NCBI RefSeq assembly: GCF_009831655.1
Contig: NZ_WRPA01000007.1
Coordinates: forward strand, 62,001-126,000
Direction of reading: 5' to 3'
DNA from: Shewanella insulae
GTDB taxonomy: Bacteria; Pseudomonadota; Gammaproteobacteria; Enterobacterales; Shewanellaceae
Length of the DNA stretch: 64,000 nt
A program made the translations under genes and the position numbers. Shown here piece after piece: positions 18,430-28,634 of this stretch (positions are counted from its first letter, which is position 1; each line of letters begins with the position of its first letter). The notes under the pieces are model-generated. The model worked only from the letters and a program-made list of their open reading frames with translations, was not told the DNA's origin and did not search any database.

Positions 18430-19590
18430 ATGCGGCAAATAGTAAAAATTGCCTCGTTAGTTAGTGTGGCGTTATGGATAACAGGTTGTGGCCAGGACGA
18501 GAACCAAGGTCATTCGGCAGCAGCCCCAAGAAGCATGGAAGTTGGGGTGGTTCAGGTTGCCGAACAACCCCAGGCTATTCAGGTTGAGCTACCGGGTCGC
18601 AGCAAGGCATATCTCGAGGCCGAGGTTCGTCCTCAGGTATCGGGTATCGTCACAGAGCGTGGCTTCGTCGAGGGGGGAGAGGTCACCGAAGGCCAGTCTC
18701 TGTACCAGATCGATTCGTCGACCTACAAGGCAGCGCTGGTCAGTGCCGAGGCCGATCTGGCCCGTGCCAATGCCAGCCTGGTGTCTGCCAAGGCCAAGGC
18801 CGCCAGATATAAGGCCTTGATTAAGACGGATGCCATCAGCCAACAGGATTTCGACGAGGCCGATGCCCTCTACAAAGAGGCGCTGGCTAACGTGACCGTG
18901 GCTAAGGCGGCGATCAATACCGCTAAGATCAACCTGGAATACACTCAGGTGAAGGCGCCTATCTCGGGCCGTATCGGTAAGTCTTCCGTGACCGCCGGTG
19001 CCCTGGTGACCGCGAATCAGAGCGCCGCACTGGCGACGATTCAACAGCTTGATCCCATCAACGTAGATATCGCCCAATCCAGCGCTCAGCTGCTGCGCCT
19101 CAAGGCCAAGCTAAAGCAGGGACAACTGCAGGCGGCAGATAACGCCGATGTGCGTCTGATCCTTGAAGACGGCACGGTATACGAGCATATGGGTTCTCTC
19201 AGATTCGCCGAGGTGAGCGTGGATGAGAACACTGGCTCGGTAACCCTAAGGGCCGAATTCCCTAACCCGGATGGTGTCTTGCTGCCTGGCATGTATGTGC
19301 GCGCGGTGTTGAATGCGGGCACAGATCCTAAGGCGATTCTGGTGCCTCAGAAGGCGGTTACTCGTAATACCAAGGGTCAGGCCGTCGCCATGGTGATAGG
19401 TGCCGAGAACAAGGTTGAGCCTAGAGTCGTGACCACTGCCGAGGTGATCGATCATCAGTGGCGCATCACCAGTGGCCTGAAGGCCGGCGATCAGCTGATT
19501 GTCGAGGGGTTACAGAAGATACGTCCGGGCGCCCCTGTGGTGGGTAAGCCACTTAGCGAGATGCAATCAGACAAGCAACAACAGAAGTAA
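18430..19590 (+). CDS. RND efflux periplasmic adaptor lipoprotein (AcrA/MexA type)
   Basis: A 386-residue membrane fusion protein. The N-terminus is a lipoprotein signal with lipobox WITGC (Cys near residue 20). Lipoyl/barrel-sandwich halves (PQVSGIVTERGFVEGGEVTEG and YTQVKAPISGRIGKSSV) flank a coiled-coil hairpin rich in Ala/Lys (residues 95-160), followed by a beta barrel. It links the inner-membrane pump to an outer-membrane channel of the TolC type, which is not encoded here. AGGAG lies 5 bases upstream. The pump gene starts 9 bases later. Confidence 0.93.
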   Translation: MRQIVKIASLVSVALWITGCGQDENQGHSAAAPRSMEVGVVQVAEQPQAIQVELPGRSKAYLEAEVRPQVSGIVTERGFVEGGEVTEGQSLYQIDSSTYKAALVSAEADLARANASLVSAKAKAARYKALIKTDAISQQDFDEADALYKEALANVTVAKAAINTAKINLEYTQVKAPISGRIGKSSVTAGALVTANQSAALATIQQLDPINVDIAQSSAQLLRLKAKLKQGQLQAADNADVRLILEDGTVYEHMGSLRFAEVSVDENTGSVTLRAEFPNPDGVLLPGMYVRAVLNAGTDPKAILVPQKAVTRNTKGQAVAMVIGAENKVEPRVVTTAEVIDHQWRITSGLKAGDQLIVEGLQKIRPGAPVVGKPLSEMQSDKQQQK

Positions 19591-19599
19591 GGTAAAGTT

Positions 19600-22500
19600 A
19601 TGGCTCGTTTTTTCATCGATCGCCCTATCTTTGCCTGGGTGATTGCAATTATTGTTATGTTGGCCGGGGTGCTCTCTATCATGAAGCTTCCCGTGTCGCA
19701 GTACCCGAGTATTGCGCCGCCGACCGTGGTGATTAATGCCGTCTATCCAGGTGCGTCTGCCAAGACCATGGAAGACACAGTGACTCAGGTGATCGAGCAG
19801 CGCATGACGGGTATCGACCATCTGCGTTATATCTCTTCCACCAGTGACAGCTTCGGTAACGCGCAGATCACCCTGACGTTCAACGCCGAGGCCGATCCCG
19901 ATATTGCCCAGGTTCAGGTGCAGAACAAGCTGCAGCTGGCGATGCCTCTGCTACCGCAAGAGGTGCAGGCTCAGGGGGTTAAGGTCAATAAATCCAGTTC
20001 GGGTTTCTTGATGGTATTGGGCTTCGTGTCTCAGGATGGTTCGCTGGATAAGAACGATATCTCCGACTATGTGGGCTCTAACATCTTAGACCCCATGAGT
20101 CGTGTATCCGGTGTGGGTGAGATCCAGCTGTTTGGCGCCCAGTATGCTATGCGTATCTGGCTAGACCCGCTTAAGCTGACCCAGTACAACCTTACCAGCT
20201 TGGACATCATGGCCTCGATTCGTGAGCAGAATGCTCAGGTATCAGCCGGTCAGTTGGGCGGTGCGCCCTCTGTCGCGGGTCAGGAACTCAACGCCACGGT
20301 AACGGCCCAGAGTCGCTTGCAGACCGCCGATGAGTTTAAGAAGATCATCATTAAGTCCGATCCGTCAGGCGCCAAGGTCTTTCTGGAAGATGTGGCTCGG
20401 GTCGAACTGGGTTCGGAAAGCTATTCGGTAGAGTCCTTCTATAACGGCCGTCCGGCAGCCGGTCTGGCGATCAAGCTGGCTACCGGCGCTAATGCCCTAG
20501 CAACCGCCGAACGCGTGCGTGAGAAGGTCGACGAGATGCAGCCCTTCTTCCCCCAAGGGCTGGAAGTGGTTTATCCCTATGACACCACCCCCTTCGTCGA
20601 GAAATCGATCGAGGGCGTAGTGCATACCCTGCTGGAAGCCGTGGTACTGGTGTTTGTCATCATGTATCTCTTCCTGCAGAACTTCCGTGCGACTCTGATC
20701 CCGACCATTGCGGTACCTGTGGTACTGCTGGGTACCTTCGCCATACTGTCGGCCACAGGTTTCTCGATTAACACGCTGACCATGTTCGCCATGGTTTTGG
20801 CCATCGGTCTGCTGGTGGATGACGCCATCGTTGTGGTGGAGAACGTCGAGCGTGTGATGTCCGAAGAAGGCTTGAGTCCGATTGAGGCCACCAAGAAGTC
20901 GATGGATCAGATCACCGGCGCCCTGGTGGGTATCGGTCTGACGCTGTCGGCGGTGTTCGTGCCTATGGCGTTTATGTCGGGTTCGACCGGTGTGATCTAT
21001 CGTCAGTTCTCCGTGACTATCGTATCGGCCATGGCGCTCTCTGTGCTGGTGGCGATCATCCTGACACCGGCTCTGTGTGCCACCATGCTGAAACCGATTG
21101 CCAAGGGGCATCATGCGGTGGAAACCGGCTTCTTCGGTTGGTTTAACCGTAGCTTCGACAAGATGACCTCGCGTTACGAGGCCAGCGTGGCGGCGATGAT
21201 CAAGCGTGCCGGTCGCGTCATGTTGATCTATGTGGCCCTGACGGTAGCCGTGGGTTGGATCTTCATGCGTATGCCGACCGCCTTCTTACCGGATGAAGAC
21301 CAGGGTATCTTGTTTACCCAGGCTATTCTGCCGACCAACTCGACTCAAGAGAGTACCAAGAAGGTGATGAGCAAGATCTCCGACTTCTATCTCAACGAGA
21401 CGGGTGACAGCGTTAAGTCGGTATTTAGCGTGTCTGGCTTCAGCTTCGCCGGTAGTGGTCAAAACATGGGTCTGGCCTTCGTGGGCATGAAAGACTGGTC
21501 TGAGCGTACTGGCCCGGGTCAAGACGTTAAGTCGGTCGCCGGACGTGCCATGGGCATGTTCATGCAGATGAAGGAGGCCTTCGTGTTTGCCTTCGTACCG
21601 CCAGCGGTGATCGAGTTGGGTACGGCAAACGGTTTCGATTTCTATCTACAAGACAGAAATGGTCAAGGTCATGAGAAGTTGCTCGAGGCCCGTAACATGC
21701 TGCTGGGCATGGCGTCGCAGAATCCTAACCTGGTGGGCGTGCGTCCAAACGGTCAGGAAGATGCGCCTATGTATCGCATCCATATCGACCACGCCAAGCT
21801 TCGCGCCCTGAGTATCGATATCGATGCGGTCAACAGCGTGCTGGGTACTGCCTGGGGGGGTAGCTATGTGAACGACTTCATCGACCGTGGTCGTGTGAAG
21901 AAGGTCTATGTGCAGGGCGATGCCCAGTACCGTATGCAGCCTGAAGATCTCGATACCTGGTATGTGCGTAACAGCCAGGGTGAGATGGTGCCGTTCTCGG
22001 CCTTTGCTACCGGAACCTGGGAATATGGTTCGCCGCGTCTGGAGCGTTTCAATGGTCTGCCTGCGATGAACATCCAGGGCGGTACGGCCCAAGGCTATAG
22101 TACGGGGGCGGCCATGGCCGACATCGAGGCTATGGTGGCCAAGCTACCGCCAGGATTCGGTGTCGAGTGGAACGGCCTGTCATACGAGGAACGTCTCTCG
22201 GGTAACCAGGCTCCGGCACTGTATGCCCTGTCTATCATGGTGGTCTTCCTGGTATTGGCGGCCCTGTATGAGAGCTGGTCTGTGCCGTTCGCGGTGATCT
22301 TGGTCGTTCCACTGGGGATCATCGGCGCCTTGCTGGCCATGAATGGTCGCGGCCTGCCGAACGACGTGTTCTTCCAGGTGGGTCTGTTGACTACCGTAGG
22401 TCTGGCGACCAAGAACGCCATCCTGATCGTCGAATTCGCCAAAGAGTTCTATGAGAAGGGTGCGGGTCTGGTGGAAGCGACCCTGCACGCGGTGCGTGTG

Positions 22501-22749
22501 CGTCTGCGTCCTATTTTGATGACCTCGCTGGCCTTCGGTCTGGGGGTTGTGCCACTGGCCATCAGCTCGGGCGTAGGCTCAGGCAGCCAGAACGCCATCG
22601 GTACCGGCGTGTTGGGCGGCATGATGAGTTCGACCTTCCTGGGGATCTTCTTTATCCCTATCTTCTTCGTGATCGTCGAGCGCATCTTCAGCAAGCGTGA
22701 GAAGAAGGGCGCCGCAGCTCAGGCTGCCGAGTCGACACCACAAGAATAG
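19600..22749 (+). CDS. RND multidrug efflux pump, HAE1 family (AcrB/MexB type)
   Basis: A 1049-residue inner-membrane pump, the same length as E. coli AcrB. It opens with [14 protein letters not shown] and shows 12 membrane segments with two large periplasmic loops. The proton-relay aspartates are present in [17 protein letters not shown] in transmembrane helix 4. The family exports drugs, bile salts and solvents by proton antiport. It forms an operon with the adaptor gene 9 bases upstream and ends at a strong terminator. The substrate range cannot be read from sequence. Confidence 0.95.
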   Translation: MARFFIDRPIFAWVIAIIVMLAGVLSIMKLPVSQYPSIAPPTVVINAVYPGASAKTMEDTVTQVIEQRMTGIDHLRYISSTSDSFGNAQITLTFNAEADPDIAQVQVQNKLQLAMPLLPQEVQAQGVKVNKSSSGFLMVLGFVSQDGSLDKNDISDYVGSNILDPMSRVSGVGEIQLFGAQYAMRIWLDPLKLTQYNLTSLDIMASIREQNAQVSAGQLGGAPSVAGQELNATVTAQSRLQTADEFKKIIIKSDPSGAKVFLEDVARVELGSESYSVESFYNGRPAAGLAIKLATGANALATAERVREKVDEMQPFFPQGLEVVYPYDTTPFVEKSIEGVVHTLLEAVVLVFVIMYLFLQNFRATLIPTIAVPVVLLGTFAILSATGFSINTLTMFAMVLAIGLLVDDAIVVVENVERVMSEEGLSPIEATKKSMDQITGALVGIGLTLSAVFVPMAFMSGSTGVIYRQFSVTIVSAMALSVLVAIILTPALCATMLKPIAKGHHAVETGFFGWFNRSFDKMTSRYEASVAAMIKRAGRVMLIYVALTVAVGWIFMRMPTAFLPDEDQGILFTQAILPTNSTQESTKKVMSKISDFYLNETGDSVKSVFSVSGFSFAGSGQNMGLAFVGMKDWSERTGPGQDVKSVAGRAMGMFMQMKEAFVFAFVPPAVIELGTANGFDFYLQDRNGQGHEKLLEARNMLLGMASQNPNLVGVRPNGQEDAPMYRIHIDHAKLRALSIDIDAVNSVLGTAWGGSYVNDFIDRGRVKKVYVQGDAQYRMQPEDLDTWYVRNSQGEMVPFSAFATGTWEYGSPRLERFNGLPAMNIQGGTAQGYSTGAAMADIEAMVAKLPPGFGVEWNGLSYEERLSGNQAPALYALSIMVVFLVLAALYESWSVPFAVILVVPLGIIGALLAMNGRGLPNDVFFQVGLLTTVGLATKNAILIVEFAKEFYEKGAGLVEATLHAVRVRLRPILMTSLAFGLGVVPLAISSGVGSGSQNAIGTGVLGGMMSSTFLGIFFIPIFFVIVERIFSKREKKGAAAQAAESTPQE

Positions 22750-22766
22750 GCATTAGCTACTATGTC

Positions 22767-22794
22767 AAAAAGCCCGGTTTAAGCCGGGCTTTTT
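22767..22794. terminator. Terminator of the AcrAB-type operon
   Basis: AGCCCGG and CCGGGCT form a 7-bp GC-rich stem with a 6-base loop, flanked by AAAA and TTTTT. It is 20 bases after the pump stop codon. Confidence 0.93.
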
Positions 22795-22973
22795 ATTGCC
22801 TTAGGGGCTGTTGACCGTTCAGGTTTAATTTTTGTTCAATCTAAATGCGTTTTGCTCGAGGCACGTGTTGTGTCGCATAGTTATTCTGTGCAAATAGGTC
22901 CCTAACGTATTGCACTTGCTGGCTATTTGTTGAAAGATAATCGGCTAATAATAAGCCGTTAGGTAACTTAAAG

Positions 22974-24815
22974 ATGTCCCTATATTCTCGCGCTACGCTC
23001 CTCTGTCTCGCCGCCTTCGGCGCTTCCGCCATGGCGACGACCAGCGGCCCTCAACAGGCCCAAGTCTCGTTACATAAGACTTATATCAATGATGCCATCT
23101 TGCCGCCGAGCATCACCTGGCACGGCGCCAGTGAAGCCTTGCTGCGCCCGGCAGATGATCCCTGGGCGACGCCCTTCGAGCAGGGCGGTCTCAAGTCCAG
23201 TCCCAGCTATGACGATACCTTAGCTTGGCTGGATAAGCTGCTGGCCACCAGCGACAAGCTGCACAAGGTTTCCTTGGGGAAGAGCCCTCAGGGGCGAGAT
23301 ATCTGGATGATAGTGGCGAGCCAGGAGGGCGCCGAGACACCAGAGGCCCTGCAGGACAATGGCAAGCCAACGCTCTTGGTGCAGGCGGGGATCCACTCGG
23401 GCGAGATAGATGGCAAGGATGCAGGCATGATGTTGCTGCGTGACATGGTCATGGGAGACAAGCAGGGGCTGCTAAAGGGCGCTAATCTACTCTTCGTGCC
23501 TATCTTCAGCGTCGATGCCCACGAGCGCAGCGGCCAGTTTAACCGGGTCAACCAGAGGGGCCCGGTGGAGATGGGCTGGCGCACCACGGCCAACAACCTC
23601 AACCTTAACCGCGACTATGCTAAAGCCGATACCCTGGAAATGCAGCATATGTTGGCGGCGATTAACCGCTGGCAGCCGGATCTCTATATCGACGTGCATG
23701 TCACCGACGGCATAGATTATCAGTATGATGTCACCTTCGGCTATAACCTAGCCCAGGGGCTGAGCCCCGCCAGCTATCGCTGGCTCAACGACAAGTATCG
23801 TCCCAAAATCGAGCAGGCGCTCAGCGCCCAGGGACATGTGCCCGGCCCCCTGGTGTTCGCCATCGACAATCGCGACCTGAGCCAGGGGCTCTCTCTGTGG
23901 AACGCCAGCCCGCGTTACTCAAACGGTTATGGCGATGCCCGCCATCTGCCTACCATACTGATCGAGAATCACAGCCTCAAGCCCTTCAAGCAGCGGGTGC
24001 TCGGCACCTATGTGATGCTGGCCTCGACTCTGGAGGTGTTGGGTGAGCAGGGCACGGCGCTGCGCAGCGCCATCAAGCAGGACAGCTACCGTTATAGCGA
24101 TCGCATTACGTTGACCTGGGAGTCCGAGACCCAGCCTAAGGGGTGGGACTTCAAGGGGATAGACTATCGCTTGGAGCAGAGCCCCATCAGCGGCGAGACA
24201 GTAGTGCGCTGGACCGGCGAGCCCAAGCTGTACGAGAACCTGCCCGTGAAGGGTAAGACACGTGCCGACATCAAGGTGAATCGCCCCAAGGCTTACTATA
24301 TTCCGCCCCAGTGGCAGGCAGTGATCGAGCGCCTGAGTATTCACGGTATCCGCATGACGCGCCTGGAGCATGCAAAGACACTTACCCTGACTCAGTATCG
24401 ATTCGGCGAGCCGGCCTTTGATGCCAAGGATTACGAGGGGCGTCAGCGGGTATCTGCCCCAGTGTCGAGTCATAAGGCTAAGGTGGAGCTGCCGGCGGGG
24501 ACTGTGAAGATCAGCACCCAGCAGCCCCTGGGCGATCTGGCTATCCTCTTGCTGGAGCCGCAGTCACCCGACTCGCTGCTGCAGTGGGGCTTCTTTAATC
24601 CCATCTTTACCCGCACCGAATATATCGAGCACTACGCGGTGGAGCCGCTGGCGGCCAAGATGCTCAAGGAGGACGCGGCCCTGGCCACCGAGTTTGAGGC
24701 GGCGCTCAAGGACCCTGAATTTGCCAAGGATGCCGAGGCGAGGCTGCGCTGGTTCTACGAGCGTAGCTCCTACTTTGATGAGCAGTACAGGGTCTATCCC
24801 GTATTGAGAGATTAA
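22974..24815 (+). CDS. Secreted M14-family zinc carboxypeptidase-like protein
   Basis: A 613-residue exported protein with a signal peptide (ATLLCLAAFGASAMATT, cleavage near residue 22). The M14 peptidase domain covers roughly residues 70-330. The first two zinc ligands are in IHSGEIDGKDAG (H and E) and the third is the His of YIDVHVTDG. Asn/Arg residues in NLNRDYAK fit substrate binding. The C-terminal 250 residues are mostly beta and are not recognised. It probably removes residues from peptides or peptidoglycan outside the cytoplasm. The gene is monocistronic and ends at a bidirectional terminator. Confidence 0.88.
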   Translation: MSLYSRATLLCLAAFGASAMATTSGPQQAQVSLHKTYINDAILPPSITWHGASEALLRPADDPWATPFEQGGLKSSPSYDDTLAWLDKLLATSDKLHKVSLGKSPQGRDIWMIVASQEGAETPEALQDNGKPTLLVQAGIHSGEIDGKDAGMMLLRDMVMGDKQGLLKGANLLFVPIFSVDAHERSGQFNRVNQRGPVEMGWRTTANNLNLNRDYAKADTLEMQHMLAAINRWQPDLYIDVHVTDGIDYQYDVTFGYNLAQGLSPASYRWLNDKYRPKIEQALSAQGHVPGPLVFAIDNRDLSQGLSLWNASPRYSNGYGDARHLPTILIENHSLKPFKQRVLGTYVMLASTLEVLGEQGTALRSAIKQDSYRYSDRITLTWESETQPKGWDFKGIDYRLEQSPISGETVVRWTGEPKLYENLPVKGKTRADIKVNRPKAYYIPPQWQAVIERLSIHGIRMTRLEHAKTLTLTQYRFGEPAFDAKDYEGRQRVSAPVSSHKAKVELPAGTVKISTQQPLGDLAILLLEPQSPDSLLQWGFFNPIFTRTEYIEHYAVEPLAAKMLKEDAALATEFEAALKDPEFAKDAEARLRWFYERSSYFDEQYRVYPVLRD

Positions 24816-24819
24816 ACAG

Positions 24820-24847
24820 AAAAAAGCAGGCCAAGGCCTGCTTTTTT
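24820..24847. terminator. Bidirectional terminator
   Basis: AGCAGG-CCAAGG-CCTGCT is flanked by A-run and T-run (AAAAAA/TTTTTT), lying between the M14 peptidase and the convergent methyltransferase gene. It can serve both. Confidence 0.93.
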
Positions 24848-24879
24848 ATATCAGTCTGTTTATACGAGGGGAGGGCGAA

Positions 24880-25671
24880 CTACCTGGGCTTAGTCGCCGA
24901 CAGGCTGTAGACCATGGGGATCGGCTTACCCTGATGCAGCTGATAATATCTGGGTCTGTCGCTTGAGAGTCCTAGGCTCTCCCCGCTCACCAGATTGTCG
25001 AAGGCGTCATAAGGGCTGAAGGGAAACTCCTGAATCGCGTCTATCTTGAGTCCGACTCCGATCAGTGCATTTACCACATCGGCCAGGGAGTGAGGCCAGG
25101 TCACCATGGTGTGCTTGGTGTCGCTGGCGTTTTCCGTGTAGGTGCCTTCCTCCTCCACATCGGGTGTCTGCTGGGCAAAGTAGCTATAGCCCTCCATCAG
25201 CGCCTGCACGGGATGAAACTCCACCATGTAGAACTGCCCACCTGGCTGTAGCGATTCGGCAATCAACTCGGCCCAGCGGCGTAGATCGGGCAGCCAGCAC
25301 AGGACGCCATAGGAGGTATAGACAATATCGAACTTCTGTTGCAGCTTTTCACCGGCCTGATAGAGATCGCTGCAGATAAAGTTGGCTTCCAGGTGACAGG
25401 CTTCTGCCAGCCGCCGGGCATGATGAATGGCGGTGTCGGACAGATCGACTCCTGTGACCTTGGCCCCCATGCGCGCAAAGGAGAGGCTATCCAGGCCGAA
25501 GTGACACTGCAGGTGCAGCAGGCTTTTTCCCTTCACCTCCAGGTCAGCCAGCTCTATCTCCTGCAGCGAGCTGTTGCCCGCGAGAAAGCCGTCGACATCG
25601 TAGAAGCTGGAGTCCAGGTGTTCTAGGGTTCTGTGATTCCAAGCCGTTTGGTTGAGGGTTAAGTAGTCCAT
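24880..25671 (-). CDS. Class I SAM-dependent methyltransferase
   Basis: A 263-residue Rossmann-fold methyltransferase. The SAM-binding motif I is LHLQCHFGLDSLSFARMG, followed by VTGVDLSDTAI and the motif FDIVYTSYGVLCWLPDL. The cysteine-containing QCHFG replaces the usual DxGxGxG but is known in this subgroup. The substrate is unknown. The ATG was chosen because GAGG lies 6 bases upstream; an earlier ATG overlaps that site. The gene is monocistronic. Confidence 0.85.
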   Translation of the reverse strand: MDYLTLNQTAWNHRTLEHLDSSFYDVDGFLAGNSSLQEIELADLEVKGKSLLHLQCHFGLDSLSFARMGAKVTGVDLSDTAIHHARRLAEACHLEANFICSDLYQAGEKLQQKFDIVYTSYGVLCWLPDLRRWAELIAESLQPGGQFYMVEFHPVQALMEGYSYFAQQTPDVEEEGTYTENASDTKHTMVTWPHSLADVVNALIGVGLKIDAIQEFPFSPYDAFDNLVSGESLGLSSDRPRYYQLHQGKPIPMVYSLSATKPR

Positions 25672-25886
25672 GCTTCGCCTCATAAGTTGATGAAGTATTT
25701 CACTAATTAGTAACTAATTCCACGAATCGGGTGGCGGCATCGCCATTTCCAACTCGAGCAAACAAGATAATAACACAACAAAAACATATGGATAACTTGT
25801 TGGCATGCTATCTGCTTAGTTGAGCTATCTAAGACGCCGCATCGAGGCGGTAAAAATAACTTTAATAGAGATTAAGGAAGGTTTTT

Positions 25887-26645
25887 ATGTTGGTTCATTC
25901 ATTGACTATGGTTACGGCTCTGGTGTTGGGACTTACCGGATGCATTCTGAATGTGAATAGCGCGGGAAGAGTGGATTTCGACTACCACAAGCAGACGCAA
26001 CTGACACTGGAAGCGCAGGCGTTAGACACGCTAGTGGCGGATACCGGTGCCGGTAGCCTGAAGATAGTGGGCGATGCCGCGGTTGAAAGCATTACCCTGG
26101 AGGCCGATATCTATGGCTATGATGGCGTCGAGCCCGAGCTGACACTCACCCGTAGCGGCAGCAAGGCCAAGTTGGTTGCCAACTTCGATGCCTATCGCAG
26201 CAATGGCCACTCTCCCTATATCGATCTGCTGGTGAAGGTACCGGCTGGGATGAAGCTGGATATCCATGACGGATCCGGCAGCATCATCATCCGTGGCGTA
26301 CAGGCGGATATGGAGATTGAAGATGGCTCCGGCAGTATCGAGGTCGATGGCGGCAACAGGCTCACCATAGACGATGGCTCGGGGAGCATAACCCTCACCA
26401 ATATCTCCGGCGATATCCAGGTCAATGACGGCTCTGGCAGCCTGACTATAGCTGCCGTGCAAGGAGACGTGGAAATTGAAGATGGTTCCGGTGCCATCGA
26501 AGTTAGAGGCGTTAAGGGTAAGGTCTCCATAGATGACGGCTCTGGTGGAATTAGTGTCGTGGACACTCAGGGGCTACACATCATAGAAGCGGGTTCTGGC
26601 AGCCTCAGTTTCGACAATATTCAGGGTCAGGTCAGCATAGACTAG
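25887..26645 (+). CDS. Lipoprotein with DUF4097-like beta-solenoid repeats
   Basis: A 252-residue exported lipoprotein with lipobox LGLTGC (Cys near residue 19). From about residue 129 it is built of seven near-identical 17-18-residue repeats that each start with DGSGSI (or AGSGSL), such as DGSGSITLTNISGDIQVN. Such repeats form a right-handed beta-helix or solenoid, as in DUF4097-type proteins; the role is not known. GGAAGG precedes the ATG. It is not clearly in an operon. Repeat DNA of about 54 bases per unit underlies the protein. Confidence 0.8.
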   Translation: MLVHSLTMVTALVLGLTGCILNVNSAGRVDFDYHKQTQLTLEAQALDTLVADTGAGSLKIVGDAAVESITLEADIYGYDGVEPELTLTRSGSKAKLVANFDAYRSNGHSPYIDLLVKVPAGMKLDIHDGSGSIIIRGVQADMEIEDGSGSIEVDGGNRLTIDDGSGSITLTNISGDIQVNDGSGSLTIAAVQGDVEIEDGSGAIEVRGVKGKVSIDDGSGGISVVDTQGLHIIEAGSGSLSFDNIQGQVSID

Positions 26646-26666
26646 ATCAGTACTTCCCGGCGCGGA

Positions 26667-26709
26667 GGCTAATCTCAGGCTCCCTGGTGATGGAGCCTAG
26701 GGATTAGCC
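26667..26709. terminator. Large imperfect hairpin between convergent genes
   Basis: Outer arms GGCTAATC/GATTAGCC and inner arms AGGCTCC/GGAGCCT form a 15-bp stem with a small internal loop. It lies between the repeat lipoprotein and the convergent PAP2 gene. There is no T-run, so it may be a Rho-type or stabilising structure and not a classical terminator. Confidence 0.5.
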
Positions 26710-26739
26710 GCTGCCCACCCCATTAACATCCTAGAAAAG

Positions 26740-27561
26740 TTAGGCTCTGACCCATTTACGCGGGGCGAGTGGCTGACGAGATTGTAGGTATTGGCGTATC
26801 ACCAGCATGCTGGCCAGCAGCAGGAGTCCCCAGCGCAGGCCTATGATCTGCCAGGCCATCTGCGAAGAGGTCTCCTTGTACTGGCATACCACCAGGGTGA
26901 GCAGCAAGATGCCCACCACTATTTTCCAGTGTCTTATCGACAGGCGTATCAAGGGAACATAGGAGGCGAGATAGGCACAGCTAAGTCCCAGCAGGGTGCC
27001 AGCCAGCACATCTACCGGCCAATGGGCGCCCACCAAGATACGCGAGCATGCCACCAAGGCAGCCCCCGCTAGCAGGGCTGCCTTGCTCTTCATATCCTGG
27101 ATGACCATCAGCAAGGTGCCGGCGAACAGGAAGGCGCTGGTGCTGTGGCCCGAAGGAAAGCTATGATGCAGACGTGTCTCACCGACGATATAGAGAAAAT
27201 CCAGGGTCGCCGCCGGTCTGGGGACATCGAAATACTGTTTCAGCAGGGGAACCAAGAGCATTGATAGCAGGCTGGCGGTCATCACTCTGGGCATCAGCTC
27301 GGGGCGAGGCAGCAGACAGATGAGCATGACAGTGCCCAAGGTGCTGCCGTGGCCCAGATCGGTTATTCCCAGTTGCAGCCACTGGGGCAGGCTAGGGGAG
27401 AGGTTATTGATGGCTGAGAAGAGTGCTTGGTCGAGGTCTTGGTTCAGGCAGAACAGTGCAAGCATGCTGACTAGGAGTAACAGGGCGCCATATCGGCTGC
27501 GATCTGTGGTCATCGTCGGGGCGGTTTCCCCTGTGGTCTGAACCTGTTCTAGACGGAGCAT
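26740..27561 (-). CDS. PAP2-family membrane phosphatase
   Basis: A 273-residue inner-membrane protein with about six hydrophobic helices. The phosphatase motifs are K-x6-RP (KQYFDVPRP), PSGH (FPSGHSTSAF) and SR-x5-H-x3-D (SRILVGAHWPVD). The family acts on phosphatidic acid, undecaprenyl pyrophosphate or phosphatidylglycerophosphate. The ATG follows AGAGGTG; a longer frame adds 10 residues without a ribosome site. A paralogue (27654-28472) lies immediately upstream, with 92 bases between the genes, probably in one transcript. Confidence 0.88.
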   Translation of the reverse strand: MLRLEQVQTTGETAPTMTTDRSRYGALLLLVSMLALFCLNQDLDQALFSAINNLSPSLPQWLQLGITDLGHGSTLGTVMLICLLPRPELMPRVMTASLLSMLLVPLLKQYFDVPRPAATLDFLYIVGETRLHHSFPSGHSTSAFLFAGTLLMVIQDMKSKAALLAGAALVACSRILVGAHWPVDVLAGTLLGLSCAYLASYVPLIRLSIRHWKIVVGILLLTLVVCQYKETSSQMAWQIIGLRWGLLLLASMLVIRQYLQSRQPLAPRKWVRA

Positions 27562-27653
27562 GGCACACCTCTTCAACTTAATGACCTTCATTTTAGGCCG
27601 CTAAGTGTGAAGAAAGCGTGAATGTCCGTGAAAAGTCTTACCGCTTTGGGCCG

Positions 27654-28472
27654 TTAGCCTTGAAATGCCAGCCAACGTCTTACCCTGTGCATGGCGCCAT
27701 ATTCGCGCCAAATCAAAAAGGCCGCCGTGGCTAGCAGGCCCCATCTGAGTAGCAGAACCGGCCAGATGAGATCTTTGTCGAAACTCTTATCCAGCTCGCT
27801 CACCACCAACACACACCAGAGGAAGGCCATGATCAGTGCCTTGTGGAACTGTGACAGTTTAACTAGGGGGCAATGGGCCGCGGCGTAGGCGCAGAAGAGG
27901 CCGACGAAGGCCCCCATGATCACATCCTGTGGCCAGTGCGCGCCGACGACTATGCGAGACAGGCCTACCAGGCTGGCGAAAGCGATTGCCAGACATTTTA
28001 TTTGTGTCTGCCTAAAGGCGAAGAAGAGGGTGCCGGCAAACAGGAAGGCAGTTGCGGTATGGCCGGAGGGGAAACTGTGTTTCAGGCGGATCTCGCCAAC
28101 TATGTTCAGCGTTTCCAACAGCACGGCCGGGCGCGGAGCGTCGAAGGTCTGCTTAAGCAGGGGCACCAAGATCAGCGACAGCACGCTGGCGATGATCACT
28201 CTTAACAGCAGCTCTGGGCGTTTCACTAGGCAGCAGAGGGTGATCACCCCTAGGGTGATGCCATCGCCGAGATCTGTGATCAGCAGGAGGAGATCGGCAG
28301 GAGCATAGGCTGCAATGCCGTTAAAGAATCTGAAGAGGGATAGGTTGTTCGCGGTGTCTAACACCAAGAGGTGTAGACAGAGCAGAATCAAGAGTAACCC
28401 TATAAAGCCGCGTCCCTGGTAACTGTCTTGCGCAGGCATTCCCATCGCCTTTGCTTGTCGTTGTAAGTTCAT
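27654..28472 (-). CDS. PAP2-family membrane phosphatase, tandem paralogue
   Basis: A 272-residue paralogue of the gene at 26740-27561, with the same motifs: KQTFDAPRP, FPSGHTATAF and SRIVVGAHWPQD. Hydrophobic helices match in order, and both proteins share the stretch after the second motif. It probably dephosphorylates a lipid phosphate at the periplasmic face. GGAAAG lies upstream of the ATG. The pair looks like an old tandem duplication, since the sequences differ at many positions. Confidence 0.88.
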   Translation of the reverse strand: MNLQRQAKAMGMPAQDSYQGRGFIGLLLILLCLHLLVLDTANNLSLFRFFNGIAAYAPADLLLLITDLGDGITLGVITLCCLVKRPELLLRVIIASVLSLILVPLLKQTFDAPRPAVLLETLNIVGEIRLKHSFPSGHTATAFLFAGTLFFAFRQTQIKCLAIAFASLVGLSRIVVGAHWPQDVIMGAFVGLFCAYAAAHCPLVKLSQFHKALIMAFLWCVLVVSELDKSFDKDLIWPVLLLRWGLLATAAFLIWREYGAMHRVRRWLAFQG

Positions 28473-28634
28473 AGTCTTTCCACATAAACGCGCCCGCCTA
28501 AGATAGTGGTTTGTTATGGGTAAGTAAAGGCGTTTAACTCGAGGTAAATCTTGGGTTTACATCTTGTTGTGCCGAGTCGCTCTGGTTTGTTTTGGCCTTA
28601 GCCTATGATTTGCGGCTGCTTTCACTGGCTTTTC

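Noticed and set aside
22841..23032. Minus-strand 63-codon frame before the M14 peptidase
   Set aside because: It overlaps the start of the peptidase, has no ribosome site of note and no recognised motif.
26271..26640. Possible CRISPR-like array with about 54-base period
   Set aside because: The period is explained by coding repeats (DGSGSI units) in one open frame; there are no unique spacers of fixed length.
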